A DNA stretch of 64,000 bases, taken from 2-02-FULL-66-14 sp964651335. Lineage in GTDB: Bacteria; Pseudomonadota; Gammaproteobacteria; Burkholderiales; SG8-39. A program made the position numbers and the translations under genes. The notes below the pieces were generated by a model, which saw only the letters and a list, made by a program, of their open reading frames with translations, had not been told where the DNA came from and did not search any database. Shown piece by piece: positions 1 through 10,026 of the stretch (within the stretch, counting starts at the first letter, position 1; each line of letters begins with the position of its first letter). The stretch is taken from the NCBI GenBank assembly GCA_964651335.1, contig CAZYVT010000001.1:1-64000 (forward strand), in the 5' to 3' direction.

Positions 1-1392
1 GACCTGGAGGCCGAGACGGCACGCTACGCAAACCTGCTCGTTTCGCTCGGCCTCGAGCGCGGCGACCGGGTTGCGGTGCAGGCCGAAAAATCCGCGCAGG
101 TAATGTTTCTGTACCTCGGTTGCCTGCGCGCCGGGCTGGTCTATCTGCCGCTCAATACGGCCTATCAGGAGGGCGAAGTCGCCTATTTCGTGAGCGACGC
201 CGAGCCGAAGGCGGCGGTGTGCCGGCCGGAAACGCGCTCCTGGTTCGCGCGTGTACCTCAGCTTTTCGAACTCGACGCGAGTGGACGCGGCTCCATTGCC
301 GAAGCCGCGGCAAGCCAGCGAGCGCAGTTCGACACCGTGGCAAGCGCGGCGGACGATCTCGCTTCGATCATCTACACCTCAGGCACCACCGGCCGCTCCA
401 AAGGCGCGATGCTCACGCATCGCAACCTTGCCTCGAATGCGCTCACCCTGCACGAATACTGGCGCTTCCGGGCCGGCGACGTGTTGCTGCACGCACTGCC
501 GCTGTTTCACGTGCACGGGCTGTTCGTCGCGCTCCATACCGCGCTGCTCAACGCGAGCCGCATCATCCTGCTGCCCCGGTTCGATGCCAGGCAGACTCTG
601 CGCTACCTGCCGCAGGCGACGGTGTTCATGGGCGTGCCGACGTATTACGTGCGCCTGCTGGCGGAGCCCGATCTCAGCAAGGAACGGTGCGCCATGGTGC
701 GGCTGTTCGTTTCAGGCTCGGCGCCCCTGCTCACGGAAACATTCAGCGACTTCAGGAAAAGGACCGGCCACACCATTCTCGAGCGCTACGGAATGACGGA
801 GACCGGGATGAACACCTCCAACCCCTACGAGGGTGAGCGGCGCGGCGGCACGGTCGGCTTTCCGCTTCCCGGAATCGACGTGCGAGTGGTGAACGAGGCG
901 AACGGCCGCTTGCCGGCGGGCGAGATCGGTCACATCCAGGTGCGCGGGCCGAACGTGCTTCCGGGCTACTGGAGGCTGCCGGAAAAGACCAGGGAGGAGT
1001 TCACCGCGGACGGCTTCTTCCGTACCGGCGACATGGGAATGTTCGATGACGACGGGTATCTTTCGATCGTCGGGCGCTCCAAGGATCTGGTGATCTGCGG
1101 TGGCTACAACGTGTACCCCAAGGAAATCGAAATGCTGCTCGACGAACTGCCGGGGGTGGAGGAGTCGGCAGTGATCGGCCTGCCGCATCCGGACTTCGGC
1201 GAGGCGGTCGCCGCGGTCGTGGTCCCGAAACCAGGAGCGACGCTCACCGAGGAATCGGTGATCGCCTACGCGAAAGGCAAGCTCGCCAACTTCAAGGTTC
1301 CCAAGCGCGCCTACATCGTGCGCGAGCTGCCGCGCAACGCCATGGGCAAGGTGCAGAAGAACATCTTGCGCGACCGCTACTCCGCCAAGTAG
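1..1392 (+). CDS. malonyl-CoA synthetase-like acyl-CoA ligase (5' end outside window)
   Basis: This is an adenylate-forming ligase of the ANL superfamily that activates a carboxylic acid to its acyl-CoA with ATP. The frame is open from base 1, so the true start lies upstream; 463 residues are visible. The phosphate-binding motif YTSGTTGRSKG lies at about visible residues 125-135. The A5 motif ERYGMTETG, the hinge region GYLSIVGRSKDLVICGG and the C-terminal lysine motif PRNAMGKVQKN are all present, so the enzyme looks intact apart from the missing N-terminus. The wording GYNVYPKEIE and the short C-terminal domain recall malonyl-CoA synthetases (MatB), but substrate is inferred only. It converges with the HAD phosphatase downstream, 30 bases between the stops. 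Confidence 0.85.
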   Translation, partial: DLEAETARYANLLVSLGLERGDRVAVQAEKSAQVMFLYLGCLRAGLVYLPLNTAYQEGEVAYFVSDAEPKAAVCRPETRSWFARVPQLFELDASGRGSIAEAAASQRAQFDTVASAADDLASIIYTSGTTGRSKGAMLTHRNLASNALTLHEYWRFRAGDVLLHALPLFHVHGLFVALHTALLNASRIILLPRFDARQTLRYLPQATVFMGVPTYYVRLLAEPDLSKERCAMVRLFVSGSAPLLTETFSDFRKRTGHTILERYGMTETGMNTSNPYEGERRGGTVGFPLPGIDVRVVNEANGRLPAGEIGHIQVRGPNVLPGYWRLPEKTREEFTADGFFRTGDMGMFDDDGYLSIVGRSKDLVICGGYNVYPKEIEMLLDELPGVEESAVIGLPHPDFGEAVAAVVVPKPGATLTEESVIAYAKGKLANFKVPKRAYIVRELPRNAMGKVQKNILRDRYSAK

Positions 1393-1422
1393 GCGGATTA
1401 CCGCAGCGTGACCAGCAAAGCA

Positions 1423-2208
1423 TCAACCCAGCGCGACCAAGTGCTCGACCAGTTCGGCAAAACCGGCACCGAATGCGGCGCGGGTGACATATTTCGGCTC
1501 GACGGCGAGCCGCCCGGCGAAGCGGGCCACGTTCGCCACCCCGACCGAGTTGGCGAAAAACCCGAACATCGGCGCGTCGTTCGGCGAGTCGCCTGCGAAT
1601 ACGAACTGCGCGCCACCCTGCGAGAGTTCCTCTCCCCAGCGTTGCGCGAAAAGCCTGCGCGTCATCGACAGCTTGTCGTAGTCGCCGAACCAGCCGTTGA
1701 CGTGAATCGAGCTGATCTTGGCGCACAGGCCCTCTTCGCGCATGAGGCTCGCGATCCGCTCGGCTGACGCGAGCGGAAGCGCCGGGACGTCTTCGCAGTA
1801 ATCGATCGCGAGATCGGTCTCGCGGTAGGCCTGATCCGAGGCGAGCGCACAGCCCGGCACCTCGCGCACAATTCGCCGCACGATGACGTCCAGCGAAGCG
1901 CGCTTTTGCGCCCGCACGGAGTCGGAATCCTGGTAGTGCTTGCGCAGCATTCTCGCGGCGGTGTCGTACCAGAAATAGAATGAGCCGTTTTCACCGACCA
2001 CCGCGTCCACGGGCCACATGCGGGCGATGTGGTCGCACCAACCCGCCGGCCTGCCCGTAATGGGAACGACGATCTTTCCCGCCGCCTTGAGCCTTTCCAT
2101 CGCGCCGTAAGCCTGCGCCGTCAGCTTTCCGTGCGTCGTGAGCGTGTCGTCGATGTCGAACAGAAGCCCGCGGAAACCCTTCGCGCGCAACTGCGCCAGC
2201 GGTCGCAT
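1423..2208 (-). CDS. HAD-IIB (Cof-type) phosphatase
   Basis: A 261-residue haloacid-dehalogenase-type hydrolase that should dephosphorylate a small phosphorylated metabolite in the cytoplasm. Motif I is DIDDT at residues 18-22, motif II is in PITGRP, and motif IV is GDSPND near the C-terminus. The large cap between motifs II and IV fits subclass IIB. An in-frame extension upstream exists, but the ATG at 2208 gives a normal HAD N-terminus and overlaps the glpD stop by one base (TAATG), which indicates translational coupling. Linkage to glpD might suggest glycerol or sugar phosphate metabolism, but the substrate cannot be read from sequence. Confidence 0.8.
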   Translation of the reverse strand: MRPLAQLRAKGFRGLLFDIDDTLTTHGKLTAQAYGAMERLKAAGKIVVPITGRPAGWCDHIARMWPVDAVVGENGSFYFWYDTAARMLRKHYQDSDSVRAQKRASLDVIVRRIVREVPGCALASDQAYRETDLAIDYCEDVPALPLASAERIASLMREEGLCAKISSIHVNGWFGDYDKLSMTRRLFAQRWGEELSQGGAQFVFAGDSPNDAPMFGFFANSVGVANVARFAGRLAVEPKYVTRAAFGAGFAELVEHLVALG

Positions 2209-3755
2209 TACCGGCCCATGCGCGTAGCGACGCGCGCGCGCTGGGACTCGGTCATGTGCAGCCCCGTCTTGGTGCGGCGCCAGAGCACGTCTTCCGCCGT
2301 GATCGCCCATTCACGCGCCACCAAATAGGCAAGCTCGCGCTCGGTGAGGCCGCCGCCGAAGTCTTCTCCAAGATCGGCGGCGCTGTTCGTATCACCGAGC
2401 ACCTCGGCCGCAAGCGTGCCGTGGCGGCGAAAAAGCGCTCGCATCGTGGCGCCCGGAATTTTCGGATAGCGCGCTGCAAGCGCTGCGTACCGACCCTCGC
2501 GGCCTTCATCCCCGAAATCGCTGCCCGGGAGCGGCGCACTTGCTGTCCATGCACCCTTCATGCTCGGAAAATACGGCGAAAGTTTCTCCAGCGCGTGCTC
2601 AGCCAGGCGCCGGTAAGTCGTGATCTTGCCGCCGAACACGGACAGCACCGGCGCCGCACCCGCCTCGTCGTCCACGCGCAGGGTGTAATCACGCGTCACC
2701 GCGGAGGGATCGCTGGTGCCATCGTCATAAAGCGGTCGCACGCCGGCGTAGCGCCAGACTGCTTCGCGGGCATTCGCCGGCTTTGCCAGGTACCGGTTCA
2801 CCGCGCGGCAAAGGTATTCGATTTCCTGCGCAGTCGCTTCCGGACGGGATGCTTCCTCGACCGGCACCTCGGTCGTGCCGACCAGGGTGAAGCGGCCTTC
2901 GTACGGGATCATGAAGACGACGCGCCGGTCGTCGTTCTGCAGGATGAAGGCGTGTTCGCCTTGGTAGAGTCTTGGCAATACGATGTGACTGCCTTTCACC
3001 AGCCGCACCGCATCGCGAGACGCCTGCGCCAGGCGGTCGTTGAGCACGCGTTTCACCCAGGGGCCGGCCGCGTTGACGATGGCGCGAACCGTCGGCGTCT
3101 CTCCATTCGACAGCGAAACCTGCCACAGCCCCCCCTCACGCCGCGCCGAGACGCACTCGGTGCGCGTGAGCACGCGGGCACCCTGCGCGCGCGCGCTCAT
3201 CGCGTTCGCGACTACCAGCCGCGCGTCGTCGACCCGGCAGTCCGAATACTCGAAGCCGTGCTTCAACTCGCTCCTGAGGCCGGAATTGAGCGGAGGCAGG
3301 TCCAGTCTCACGCCACGCGAACCCGGTAGCGACGCACGGCGCGCCCCCAGCGAGGGCGCAAATGTTCCCAGATGATCGTATAGAAAGAGCCCGGTGCGGA
3401 TCATCCAGCGCGGCCGCAATTCCTGGACGTGCGGCATGACGAAGCGCGCCGGCCAGACCAGGTGCCGAGCGATCGAAAGCAGCACCTCGCGCTCCGCCAG
3501 CGCCTCGGCGACGAGGCGAAATTCGTACTGTTCCAGGTAGCGCAGCCCGCCGTGGATCAGTTTCGAAGACCGGGACGAGGTCGCGGAGGCAAGATCGTCC
3601 TTCTCGCACAACAGCACCGACATACCGCGGCCGGCGGCGTCGCGCGCAATGCCTGCGCCGTTGATGCCGCCGCCCACGACCAGCAGGTCGTACAGGGCGG
3701 TGAGGGGTTCAAACTGCTGCAAGCGGCCGATTATACGACCGGGTCCGCGGCCCAC
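2208..3755 (-). CDS. glpD: aerobic glycerol-3-phosphate dehydrogenase
   Basis: This FAD-dependent membrane-associated enzyme oxidises sn-glycerol-3-phosphate to dihydroxyacetone phosphate and passes electrons to quinone. The N-terminal dinucleotide-binding motif GGGINGAG is followed by the family signature ATSSRSSKLIHGGLRYLE, and the C-terminal half carries RDYTLRVDDE, the FGGKITTYR segment and the DLGEDFG motif. Length (515 residues) is close to E. coli GlpD (501). The start is uncertain: the GTG at 3755 overlaps the upstream kinase by 25 bases, while a TTG at 3722 gives 504 residues and no overlap; neither has a good Shine-Dalgarno sequence. It is followed by an overlapping HAD phosphatase gene. 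Confidence 0.92.
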   Translation of the reverse strand: MGRGPGRIIGRLQQFEPLTALYDLLVVGGGINGAGIARDAAGRGMSVLLCEKDDLASATSSRSSKLIHGGLRYLEQYEFRLVAEALAEREVLLSIARHLVWPARFVMPHVQELRPRWMIRTGLFLYDHLGTFAPSLGARRASLPGSRGVRLDLPPLNSGLRSELKHGFEYSDCRVDDARLVVANAMSARAQGARVLTRTECVSARREGGLWQVSLSNGETPTVRAIVNAAGPWVKRVLNDRLAQASRDAVRLVKGSHIVLPRLYQGEHAFILQNDDRRVVFMIPYEGRFTLVGTTEVPVEEASRPEATAQEIEYLCRAVNRYLAKPANAREAVWRYAGVRPLYDDGTSDPSAVTRDYTLRVDDEAGAAPVLSVFGGKITTYRRLAEHALEKLSPYFPSMKGAWTASAPLPGSDFGDEGREGRYAALAARYPKIPGATMRALFRRHGTLAAEVLGDTNSAADLGEDFGGGLTERELAYLVAREWAITAEDVLWRRTKTGLHMTESQRARVATRMGR

Positions 3756-5344
3756 TTCAGCGATGCTTCGAAGGCGACACCGCGCCCGGAGGCGAGGTTT
3801 TCCGCGTGCAGCGCGCCTCCGTGGTGCTCTGCGATCAGCCTCGCAATGTAGAGTCCCAGCCCGAGATGCGGAACGCCGTTCGATGGTCCGCTGCGCAGCG
3901 ACAGCATCGAGTCAAATAGTGATTCACGGATTTCTTCCGGCAGCGGCTGCCCGTCATTTTCGACTCGCAGCACCACGCGCTCGCCGGCGCGAGAAAGCGT
4001 GACCCGCACCGGGGTGTCAGGAACCGCAAAGTCCGCCGCGTTCTCCACCAGCTTGTCCAGCATCTGCGCCAGCAGGTCCGGCGCGCCATGCACAAGCGCG
4101 CCCGCTTTCGGCAGCAGGAGTTCGAACGCGCGCGGCGCATAGGCAAGCCGGTAGCCGTCGACGCAGCTCTGCACCAGGGCGGCGGCGTCGAAGGTCTCGC
4201 GCGAGGCGGACGCGAGGCTTTGCTCGAGCCGGCTCGCCTCGCTCATGCGCGCGAGGATGGTCGAGAGCCGCGCCAGGCCTTCTTCGGCGCGCACCAGGTA
4301 CGTTTGCGCCTCGTCCGCGGACTGCGAAGCACGCAGATTCTCAAGCGAGGAGCGCACTACCGCGATCGGCGTGCGCAGCTCGTGCGAAAGCCTGCCCGCC
4401 ATTCCCTCGAGGTAGGTGTTATAGCGCGCAAGACGCGACAGGACCGTGGTAAATCCGCGCGACAGGTCGCCGATTTCGTCCGCGGCGTCGGAAGCCGTGA
4501 GCAGCCGCGTCACTCTGCCGCGGGCATCGATTGCCGCGTCGGCCTCCTCGCTCAAGCGCCGGATGCGATTCGAAATCCGGGTCGCAAACCAGAGCAGCAC
4601 CACCGCGACCAGCGCAAATGCGACCAGCGTCACGACCAGCAAGCGTTCGAGCGCCTGGTTGCGCAGCGATGCGATGCGGCTCGTCGTTTCCTCTACCACG
4701 ACCGCGCCGTGAACCTCGTCACCGGCCCAGATCGGATGCGCCGCCGAGACGATCAGCGCGCGCCCGTCCGGCGTATTGCGCGAGCGCGTGCCCGCGGCCC
4801 CCTGCAAGGCTGCCGCGACTTCGCGGCCCGGGGCCACCGCTTCATCCGCGATCGCCTCGTCGAACTCCTCGCCCGGCGCGCCGACGAGCCAGCCCAGCGC
4901 TCGCTGCGCGAGGCCCGGCGCTTCCGGCTCGGCGCGCTCGAGCGAGCCGGCGAGCGCGAGCACGCGATAGTCGCGACTCACCACCCAGATGCGCGAGCTC
5001 GCCCGCTCGACGCCTTTGAGGATCGCCGCGATCTCGGCGATGCCGGATGGTTCGCGCAGCGGCGCTTCGCGCTCGATCGCAGCGCCGCCGGTCAGCCGCT
5101 GCAACTCACGTTCCGCCTGCCGGCGCAACTCGGACTCATCGGCCGGACGGTAGGCGAGCAGTTGCGGCCGGTCGTGCAGCGCCGTGGCAACGGCGCGCGC
5201 AGTCGCCGCGAGCGCCTGCTCCTGCGCCGCCAGCAGAAAGCGTTCCATCTCGCGCACGTAGCGATACCCCGCCCAGGGCAGCACCAGCAGCACCAGCGCG
5301 ACGAGCGCGAGCTTGGCGCGCAGCGTGAGGCGAATCAAGTTCAA
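3731..5344 (-). CDS. membrane sensor histidine kinase, PdsS-like
   Basis: A 537-residue sensor kinase. A first membrane segment lies at about residues 9-27, a periplasmic sensor region at 28-232, and a second membrane segment at about 235-255. A HAMP-like linker follows, then the H-box SHELRTP with His321, the N-box KLVENAADF and the G2 box GLGLYIARLIAEHHGG. The N-terminal LPWAGYRYVREME and the C-terminal LFDSMLSLR with PHLGLGLYI resemble, from memory, the kinase of the proteobacterial dedicated sortase system, but that family is longer and no sortase gene is seen here. The gene overlaps the response regulator by four bases (ATGA), so the two form one operon, with glpD overlapping downstream. 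Confidence 0.85.
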   Translation of the reverse strand: MNLIRLTLRAKLALVALVLLVLPWAGYRYVREMERFLLAAQEQALAATARAVATALHDRPQLLAYRPADESELRRQAERELQRLTGGAAIEREAPLREPSGIAEIAAILKGVERASSRIWVVSRDYRVLALAGSLERAEPEAPGLAQRALGWLVGAPGEEFDEAIADEAVAPGREVAAALQGAAGTRSRNTPDGRALIVSAAHPIWAGDEVHGAVVVEETTSRIASLRNQALERLLVVTLVAFALVAVVLLWFATRISNRIRRLSEEADAAIDARGRVTRLLTASDAADEIGDLSRGFTTVLSRLARYNTYLEGMAGRLSHELRTPIAVVRSSLENLRASQSADEAQTYLVRAEEGLARLSTILARMSEASRLEQSLASASRETFDAAALVQSCVDGYRLAYAPRAFELLLPKAGALVHGAPDLLAQMLDKLVENAADFAVPDTPVRVTLSRAGERVVLRVENDGQPLPEEIRESLFDSMLSLRSGPSNGVPHLGLGLYIARLIAEHHGGALHAENLASGRGVAFEASLKWAADPVV

Positions 5345-6030
5345 GCCTTCCAGCGGTAACCCAGGCCGTAGACGGTCTCGATCCCGTCGAAGGCCGGGTC
5401 GGCGGCGAGAAACTTGGCGCGCACGCGCTTGACGTGCGAAGTGATGGTGGTGTCGTCCACCACCAGTTCGGCGTCGCGCATCAGCTGCTCGCGGTTTTTC
5501 ACGTGTCCGGGGTGGCGCGCAAGCGAGTGCACGATCCAGAATTCGGTCAGGGTCAGCACGATCCGCCGCTCACGCCATTGCGCGCTGAAGCGCTTGAGGT
5601 CGAGTTCCAGCGCGCCCCGCACGATTCTCTCCTCGACCGGCTTTTCTTCGCTCAGCGCATCGACGCGGCGAAAAAGCGCGCCGATCCTCGCCAGCAGGTG
5701 CGGCAGGCTGACCCCCTTGGTGAGGTAGTCGTCGGCGCCCATTCGCAGGCCCGAAACGACGTCGAAGTCCGAGTCTCGCGCGGTCAGAAACACGATCGGC
5801 AACTGCGGCGAGAGCGCGCGCAGGTCGCGGCAGAGCGCGAAGCCGCCTTCGGCCTCGTCGCCCAGACCGATGTCGATCACGGCAAGGTCCGGCAGGCGGG
5901 CGCGGAAAGCTTCGAGCGCCTCACGCCGGCCGGCGTAGGCGACGACATCGTAGCCGTAGCGCTTGAGCGCATCGGCGTAATTGGCGCGGATGGCCGGATC
6001 GTCCTCGACGATTGCGACGCGGCGGGGCAT
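5341..6030 (-). CDS. OmpR-type response regulator, PdsR-like
   Basis: A 229-residue DNA-binding response regulator and partner of the adjoining kinase. The receiver domain has the acidic pair Asp10-Asp11, phosphoacceptor Asp53 in VIDIGLGD, the Thr83 switch residue and Lys105. A C-terminal winged-helix domain (about 130-229) carries TLTEFWIVHSLARHPGHV and ends in YGLGYRW, typical of OmpR/PhoB regulators. The length and the ANYADALKRYGYDV, GLRMGADDYLTK phrases resemble the regulator of the proteobacterial dedicated sortase system. Target genes are unknown. It is the first gene of the operon and diverges from the two small membrane-peptide ORFs. Confidence 0.87.
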   Translation of the reverse strand: MPRRVAIVEDDPAIRANYADALKRYGYDVVAYAGRREALEAFRARLPDLAVIDIGLGDEAEGGFALCRDLRALSPQLPIVFLTARDSDFDVVSGLRMGADDYLTKGVSLPHLLARIGALFRRVDALSEEKPVEERIVRGALELDLKRFSAQWRERRIVLTLTEFWIVHSLARHPGHVKNREQLMRDAELVVDDTTITSHVKRVRAKFLAADPAFDGIETVYGLGYRWKA

Positions 6031-6159
6031 GGCCGGCGACTATACCGGAAGGCGCGCAGCCATTTTCTTGCCATTTTTCATCTCCGCATTGCCATCGCGC
6101 CGGCCGTCGGCTGGCCTGTTCCAGACCTCTAATTCAAGCAAAGAACCAGGAGAACCGGA

Positions 6160-6288
6160 ATGACCAGGATCCGATTGATCGCGGTTGAACTTGCCACGCA
6201 AGTGGCCCTCGCACTGGCGATTGGCCTCACCGTAAGCGTGGTACTCGCGGGCGCCGCGCTGCTACTCGCCGGGAGCCTGCAGGCATGA
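6160..6288 (+). CDS. small single-pass membrane peptide, 42 aa
   Basis: A 42-codon ORF preceded by AGGAG at 6148-6152, seven bases before the ATG. The peptide begins MTRIRLIAVE and then is an almost uninterrupted hydrophobic helix (Ala, Leu, Val, Gly) from about residue 10 to the end, so one membrane span with a short basic N-terminus inside is expected. Its stop overlaps the start of the next small ORF as ATGA. I do not recognise a family. The strong ribosome site, coding-like GC third positions and coupling argue that it is translated; it could be a small regulator of a membrane complex, but no function can be assigned. Confidence 0.55.
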   Translation: MTRIRLIAVELATQVALALAIGLTVSVVLAGAALLLAGSLQA

Positions 6289-6419
6289 ATTACGGCGATA
6301 TCGCGCTCGGCGTCGAGTGCGCTCTTCCGGCTGATTTCAAGGTTGCAGGTCGAGAACGGCGCTCAAGCCCATCACTGCTGTGGCTGGTCCTAGCGCTCGC
6401 CGCCGCAGTGACCTTGTAG
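6285..6419 (+). CDS. small membrane peptide, 44 aa, coupled to the preceding ORF
   Basis: A 44-codon ORF whose ATG lies inside the stop of the previous ORF (ATGA), so translation is probably coupled. The N-terminal half is polar (MNYGDIALGVECALPADFKV, then a RERR basic cluster), and the C-terminal 15 residues (SLLWLVLALAAAVTL) form a hydrophobic tail that could be a C-tail membrane anchor. No family is recognised. Together with the 42-residue partner it makes a two-peptide membrane module between a divergent two-component system and a GST gene. Confidence 0.45.
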   Translation: MNYGDIALGVECALPADFKVAGRERRSSPSLLWLVLALAAAVTL

Positions 6420-6440
6420 GTCGCTTATACCAACCGCGGC

Positions 6441-6492
6441 GGCGGCGGAGCCAGAAAGGAAAGGAGGTCGGGAGATCATTCTGGTGGCCGCC
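6441..6492 (+). other. hairpin exposing a perfect Shine-Dalgarno sequence
   Basis: The arms 6441-6446 (GGCGGC) and 6487-6492 (GCCGCC) pair, as do 6451-6456 (CCAGAA) and 6479-6484 (TTCTGG). The loop holds AAGGAGGT at 6461-6468, complementary to the 16S rRNA 3' end. No ATG follows at usable spacing, although an open frame with ATC, ATT, CTG and GTG codons runs on from 6475 and stops overlapping the GST start as ATGA. It may be a 5' UTR control structure for the GST gene. Confidence 0.3.
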
Positions 6493-6545
6493 CGCCGCTT
6501 CGGCAGCCGCTTGCCGCATTTCACAGAACGCGCTATACGTTTTGC

Positions 6546-7235
6546 ATGAGCGCTCAGCTGACTTTGGTCATTGGCAACAAGAACTACTCGTCGTGGTCCA
6601 TGCGCCCTTGGGTCGCGCTGCGCGGGGCAGAGATTGCCTTCGGCGAACGGCAGCTGAAGTTCGAATCGCAGGACTGGCGCGACCACATCGGCAGGCTCTC
6701 GCCCTCGGGGCTCGTTCCGGTGCTCTGGGAGGGCGAGCAGGGTACCGGTTTCGCGACCTGGGACACGCTCGCGATCATCGAGCGCGCGCACGAACTGTTT
6801 CCTTCGAGCGGAGTCTGGCCTGCCGACCCGCGGGCGCGGGCGCGCGCACGTTCGCTCTGTGCCGAAATGCATGCGGGCTTTCGCGCCTTGCGCGGCGCGA
6901 TGCCGATGAATATCCGCAGCCGACATCCCGGCAAGGGGATGAGCCCCGAAGTGGCAAAGGACATCGCGCGCATCAGCGCGCTCTGGGCGGTGACGCGAAA
7001 GGACTTTGGGCGCGGCGGACCGTATCTGTTCGGGGGATTCTCCGCAGCCGACGCCTATTACGCGCCAGTCGCGACACGGTTCACGACCTACGATGTGCAA
7101 CTATCCGGAGCAGCGCACGAATACCAGCAGGCGCTGCTGGCGGCACCGGCTGTAAGGGCGTGGACGGACGAAGCGGTGAAGGAAACCGAATTCGTTGCCG
7201 AAGACGAGCCGTACGCCGAGCTACCTCGGCATTAG
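6546..7235 (+). CDS. glutathione S-transferase family protein
   Basis: A 229-residue cytosolic GST. The thioredoxin-fold N-terminal domain opens LTLVIGNKNYSSWSMRPWVAL, where the Ser-Ser-Trp-Ser region is the glutathione-activating segment of this bacterial subgroup. The motif LVPVLWEG before DTLAIIE is the usual cis-Pro and gamma-glutamyl contact. The helical C-terminal domain (about 90-220) includes GGPYLFGGFSAADAYYAPV, the N-capping region. The substrate is unknown; such proteins often detoxify electrophiles. The ATG at 6546 follows a structured leader. It converges with atpC, with only six bases between the two stop codons. Confidence 0.85.
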   Translation: MSAQLTLVIGNKNYSSWSMRPWVALRGAEIAFGERQLKFESQDWRDHIGRLSPSGLVPVLWEGEQGTGFATWDTLAIIERAHELFPSSGVWPADPRARARARSLCAEMHAGFRALRGAMPMNIRSRHPGKGMSPEVAKDIARISALWAVTRKDFGRGGPYLFGGFSAADAYYAPVATRFTTYDVQLSGAAHEYQQALLAAPAVRAWTDEAVKETEFVAEDEPYAELPRH

Positions 7236-7241
7236 AGAAAC

Positions 7242-7660
7242 TTACTTTTTTCTCAGCTTCCTGATCGCGGCAAGCTGAGCGGCGAGCATCGCGAGTTCGC
7301 CCTCGACCACGGCAATCTCCTGCTTGTCCTTGGCGCTGCGGCGGGCTTCCTCGGCGCGCTTGATCGCCTCGTTTGCCTTCGCCTCGTCGAGGTCGTGACC
7401 GCGGATCGCCGTGTCGGCAAGCACCGTGATCAGCTTGGGCTGAACTTCCAGAATTCCGCCAGCGACGAAAATCAGCTCCTCGTCCCCGCCGCCCGCGGGC
7501 AGGATCCGCACCGCGCCCGGCCGGATGCGCGTGATCAGCGGCGTGTGGCGCGGATAGATGCCGAGCTCGCCCGCTTCCCCCGGCAGCACGACGAATTCCG
7601 CCTCGCCGGAGAAGATCGATTCTTCGGCGCTGACGACGTCGACGTGGATCGTATTGGCCA

Positions 7661-7661
<1 letters not shown>
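7242..7661 (-). CDS. atpC: ATP synthase F1 subunit epsilon
   Basis: The 139-residue epsilon subunit of the F1 central stalk couples rotation to catalysis and restrains ATP hydrolysis. The N-terminal beta-sandwich carries the family phrases DVVSAEESIFSGEA, LPGEAGELGIYPRHTPL and FVAGGILEVQP. The C-terminal helical hairpin (about 88-139) is rich in Ala, Glu and Lys. The ATG at 7661 overlaps the atpD stop by one base (TAATG). It is the last gene of the atp operon. An in-frame extension further upstream is not used by the family. Confidence 0.95.
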
Positions 7662-9091
<1,430 letters not shown>

Positions 9092-9102
9092 GGTTGTTTC
9101 CC

Positions 9103-9966
9103 CTATACGGCGGCGGCGCCGCCGACAATCTCGGAAAGCTCCTTGGTGATCCCGGCCTGACGGTTCTTGTTGTAGATCAGCGTCAATTCGTCGATCAGGT
9201 CGGCGGCATTGTCGGAAGCGGCCTTCATTGCCACCATGCGAGCCGATTGCTCGGAGGACATGTTCTCGGCCACAGCCTGGAAGATGAGCGCCTCGATGTA
9301 GCGCGTCATCACCTGATCGAGCACCGTTTTCGCCTCCGGCTCGTAGAGGTAGTCCCATACGGTTTCGGGCGCGCCCATCCGCTCGCCCGAAAGCGGCAGC
9401 AACTGCTCGATCACGGGTTCCTGCTTCATCGTGTTGATGAAGCGGTTGTAGGCGAGCAACAGCCGGTCGAAGCGGTCAGACGTGTAACCATCGAGCATCA
9501 CCTTGATCGTGCCGATCAACTTGTCCATCTGCGGCCGGTCGCCGAGCTGCGTCGCCTGCGAGACAATGTTGGCGCCTAACCGCTGCATGAAACCGAGACC
9601 TTTGTTGCCGATGCAGCAGAGGTCGATTTCCTCCCCCTCGCTCTGCCATGCCTTGTACTGGTTGAGCACCATCCGCAGGAGATTGGTGTTCAGTGCGCCG
9701 CACAGGCCCTTGTCGGTCGTGACCACGATCAGCCCGACGCGCTTCACCGTGTCGCGGTGCACGAGGAACGGGTGCCGGTACTCCGGGTTGGCGTGTGAAA
9801 TGTGTGCGGCGACGTTGCGAATCTTCTCGCCGTAGGGCCGCGCCATGCGCATGCGCTCCTGCGCCTTCCTCATCTTCGAGGCGGCGACCATCTCCATCGC
9901 CTTGGTGATCTTCCGCGTGTTCTGCACACTCCGGATCTTCACCCGTATTTCCTTGGTTCCTGGCAT
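9103..9966 (-). CDS. atpG: ATP synthase F1 subunit gamma
   Basis: The 287-residue gamma subunit is the rotating shaft of F1. The N-terminal helix begins with the family signature GTKEIRVKIRSVQNTRKITKAM, followed by AASKMRKAQERM. The TTDKGLCGALN segment is the conserved Rossmann-like part. The C-terminal helix closes with ASDNAADLIDELTLIYNKNRQAGITKEL. Length matches the bacterial family (about 286-290). It sits between atpA and atpD, with 60 bases to atpA and 11 to atpD. No abnormal residue was noticed, which contrasts with the altered beta subunit. Confidence 0.96.
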   Translation of the reverse strand: MPGTKEIRVKIRSVQNTRKITKAMEMVAASKMRKAQERMRMARPYGEKIRNVAAHISHANPEYRHPFLVHRDTVKRVGLIVVTTDKGLCGALNTNLLRMVLNQYKAWQSEGEEIDLCCIGNKGLGFMQRLGANIVSQATQLGDRPQMDKLIGTIKVMLDGYTSDRFDRLLLAYNRFINTMKQEPVIEQLLPLSGERMGAPETVWDYLYEPEAKTVLDQVMTRYIEALIFQAVAENMSSEQSARMVAMKAASDNAADLIDELTLIYNKNRQAGITKELSEIVGGAAAV

Positions 9967-10026
9967 CGCGTTTTCCTTTTGCGCGCGTTGCGCGGCACGC
10001 CATCTCCGCTCCTGCGCGCAGCGCGT

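Noticed and set aside
7235..7254. Bidirectional terminator between the GST gene and atpC
   Set aside because: GAGAAA/TTTCTC is an A/T-only short stem overlapping the atpC lysine codons; not convincing.
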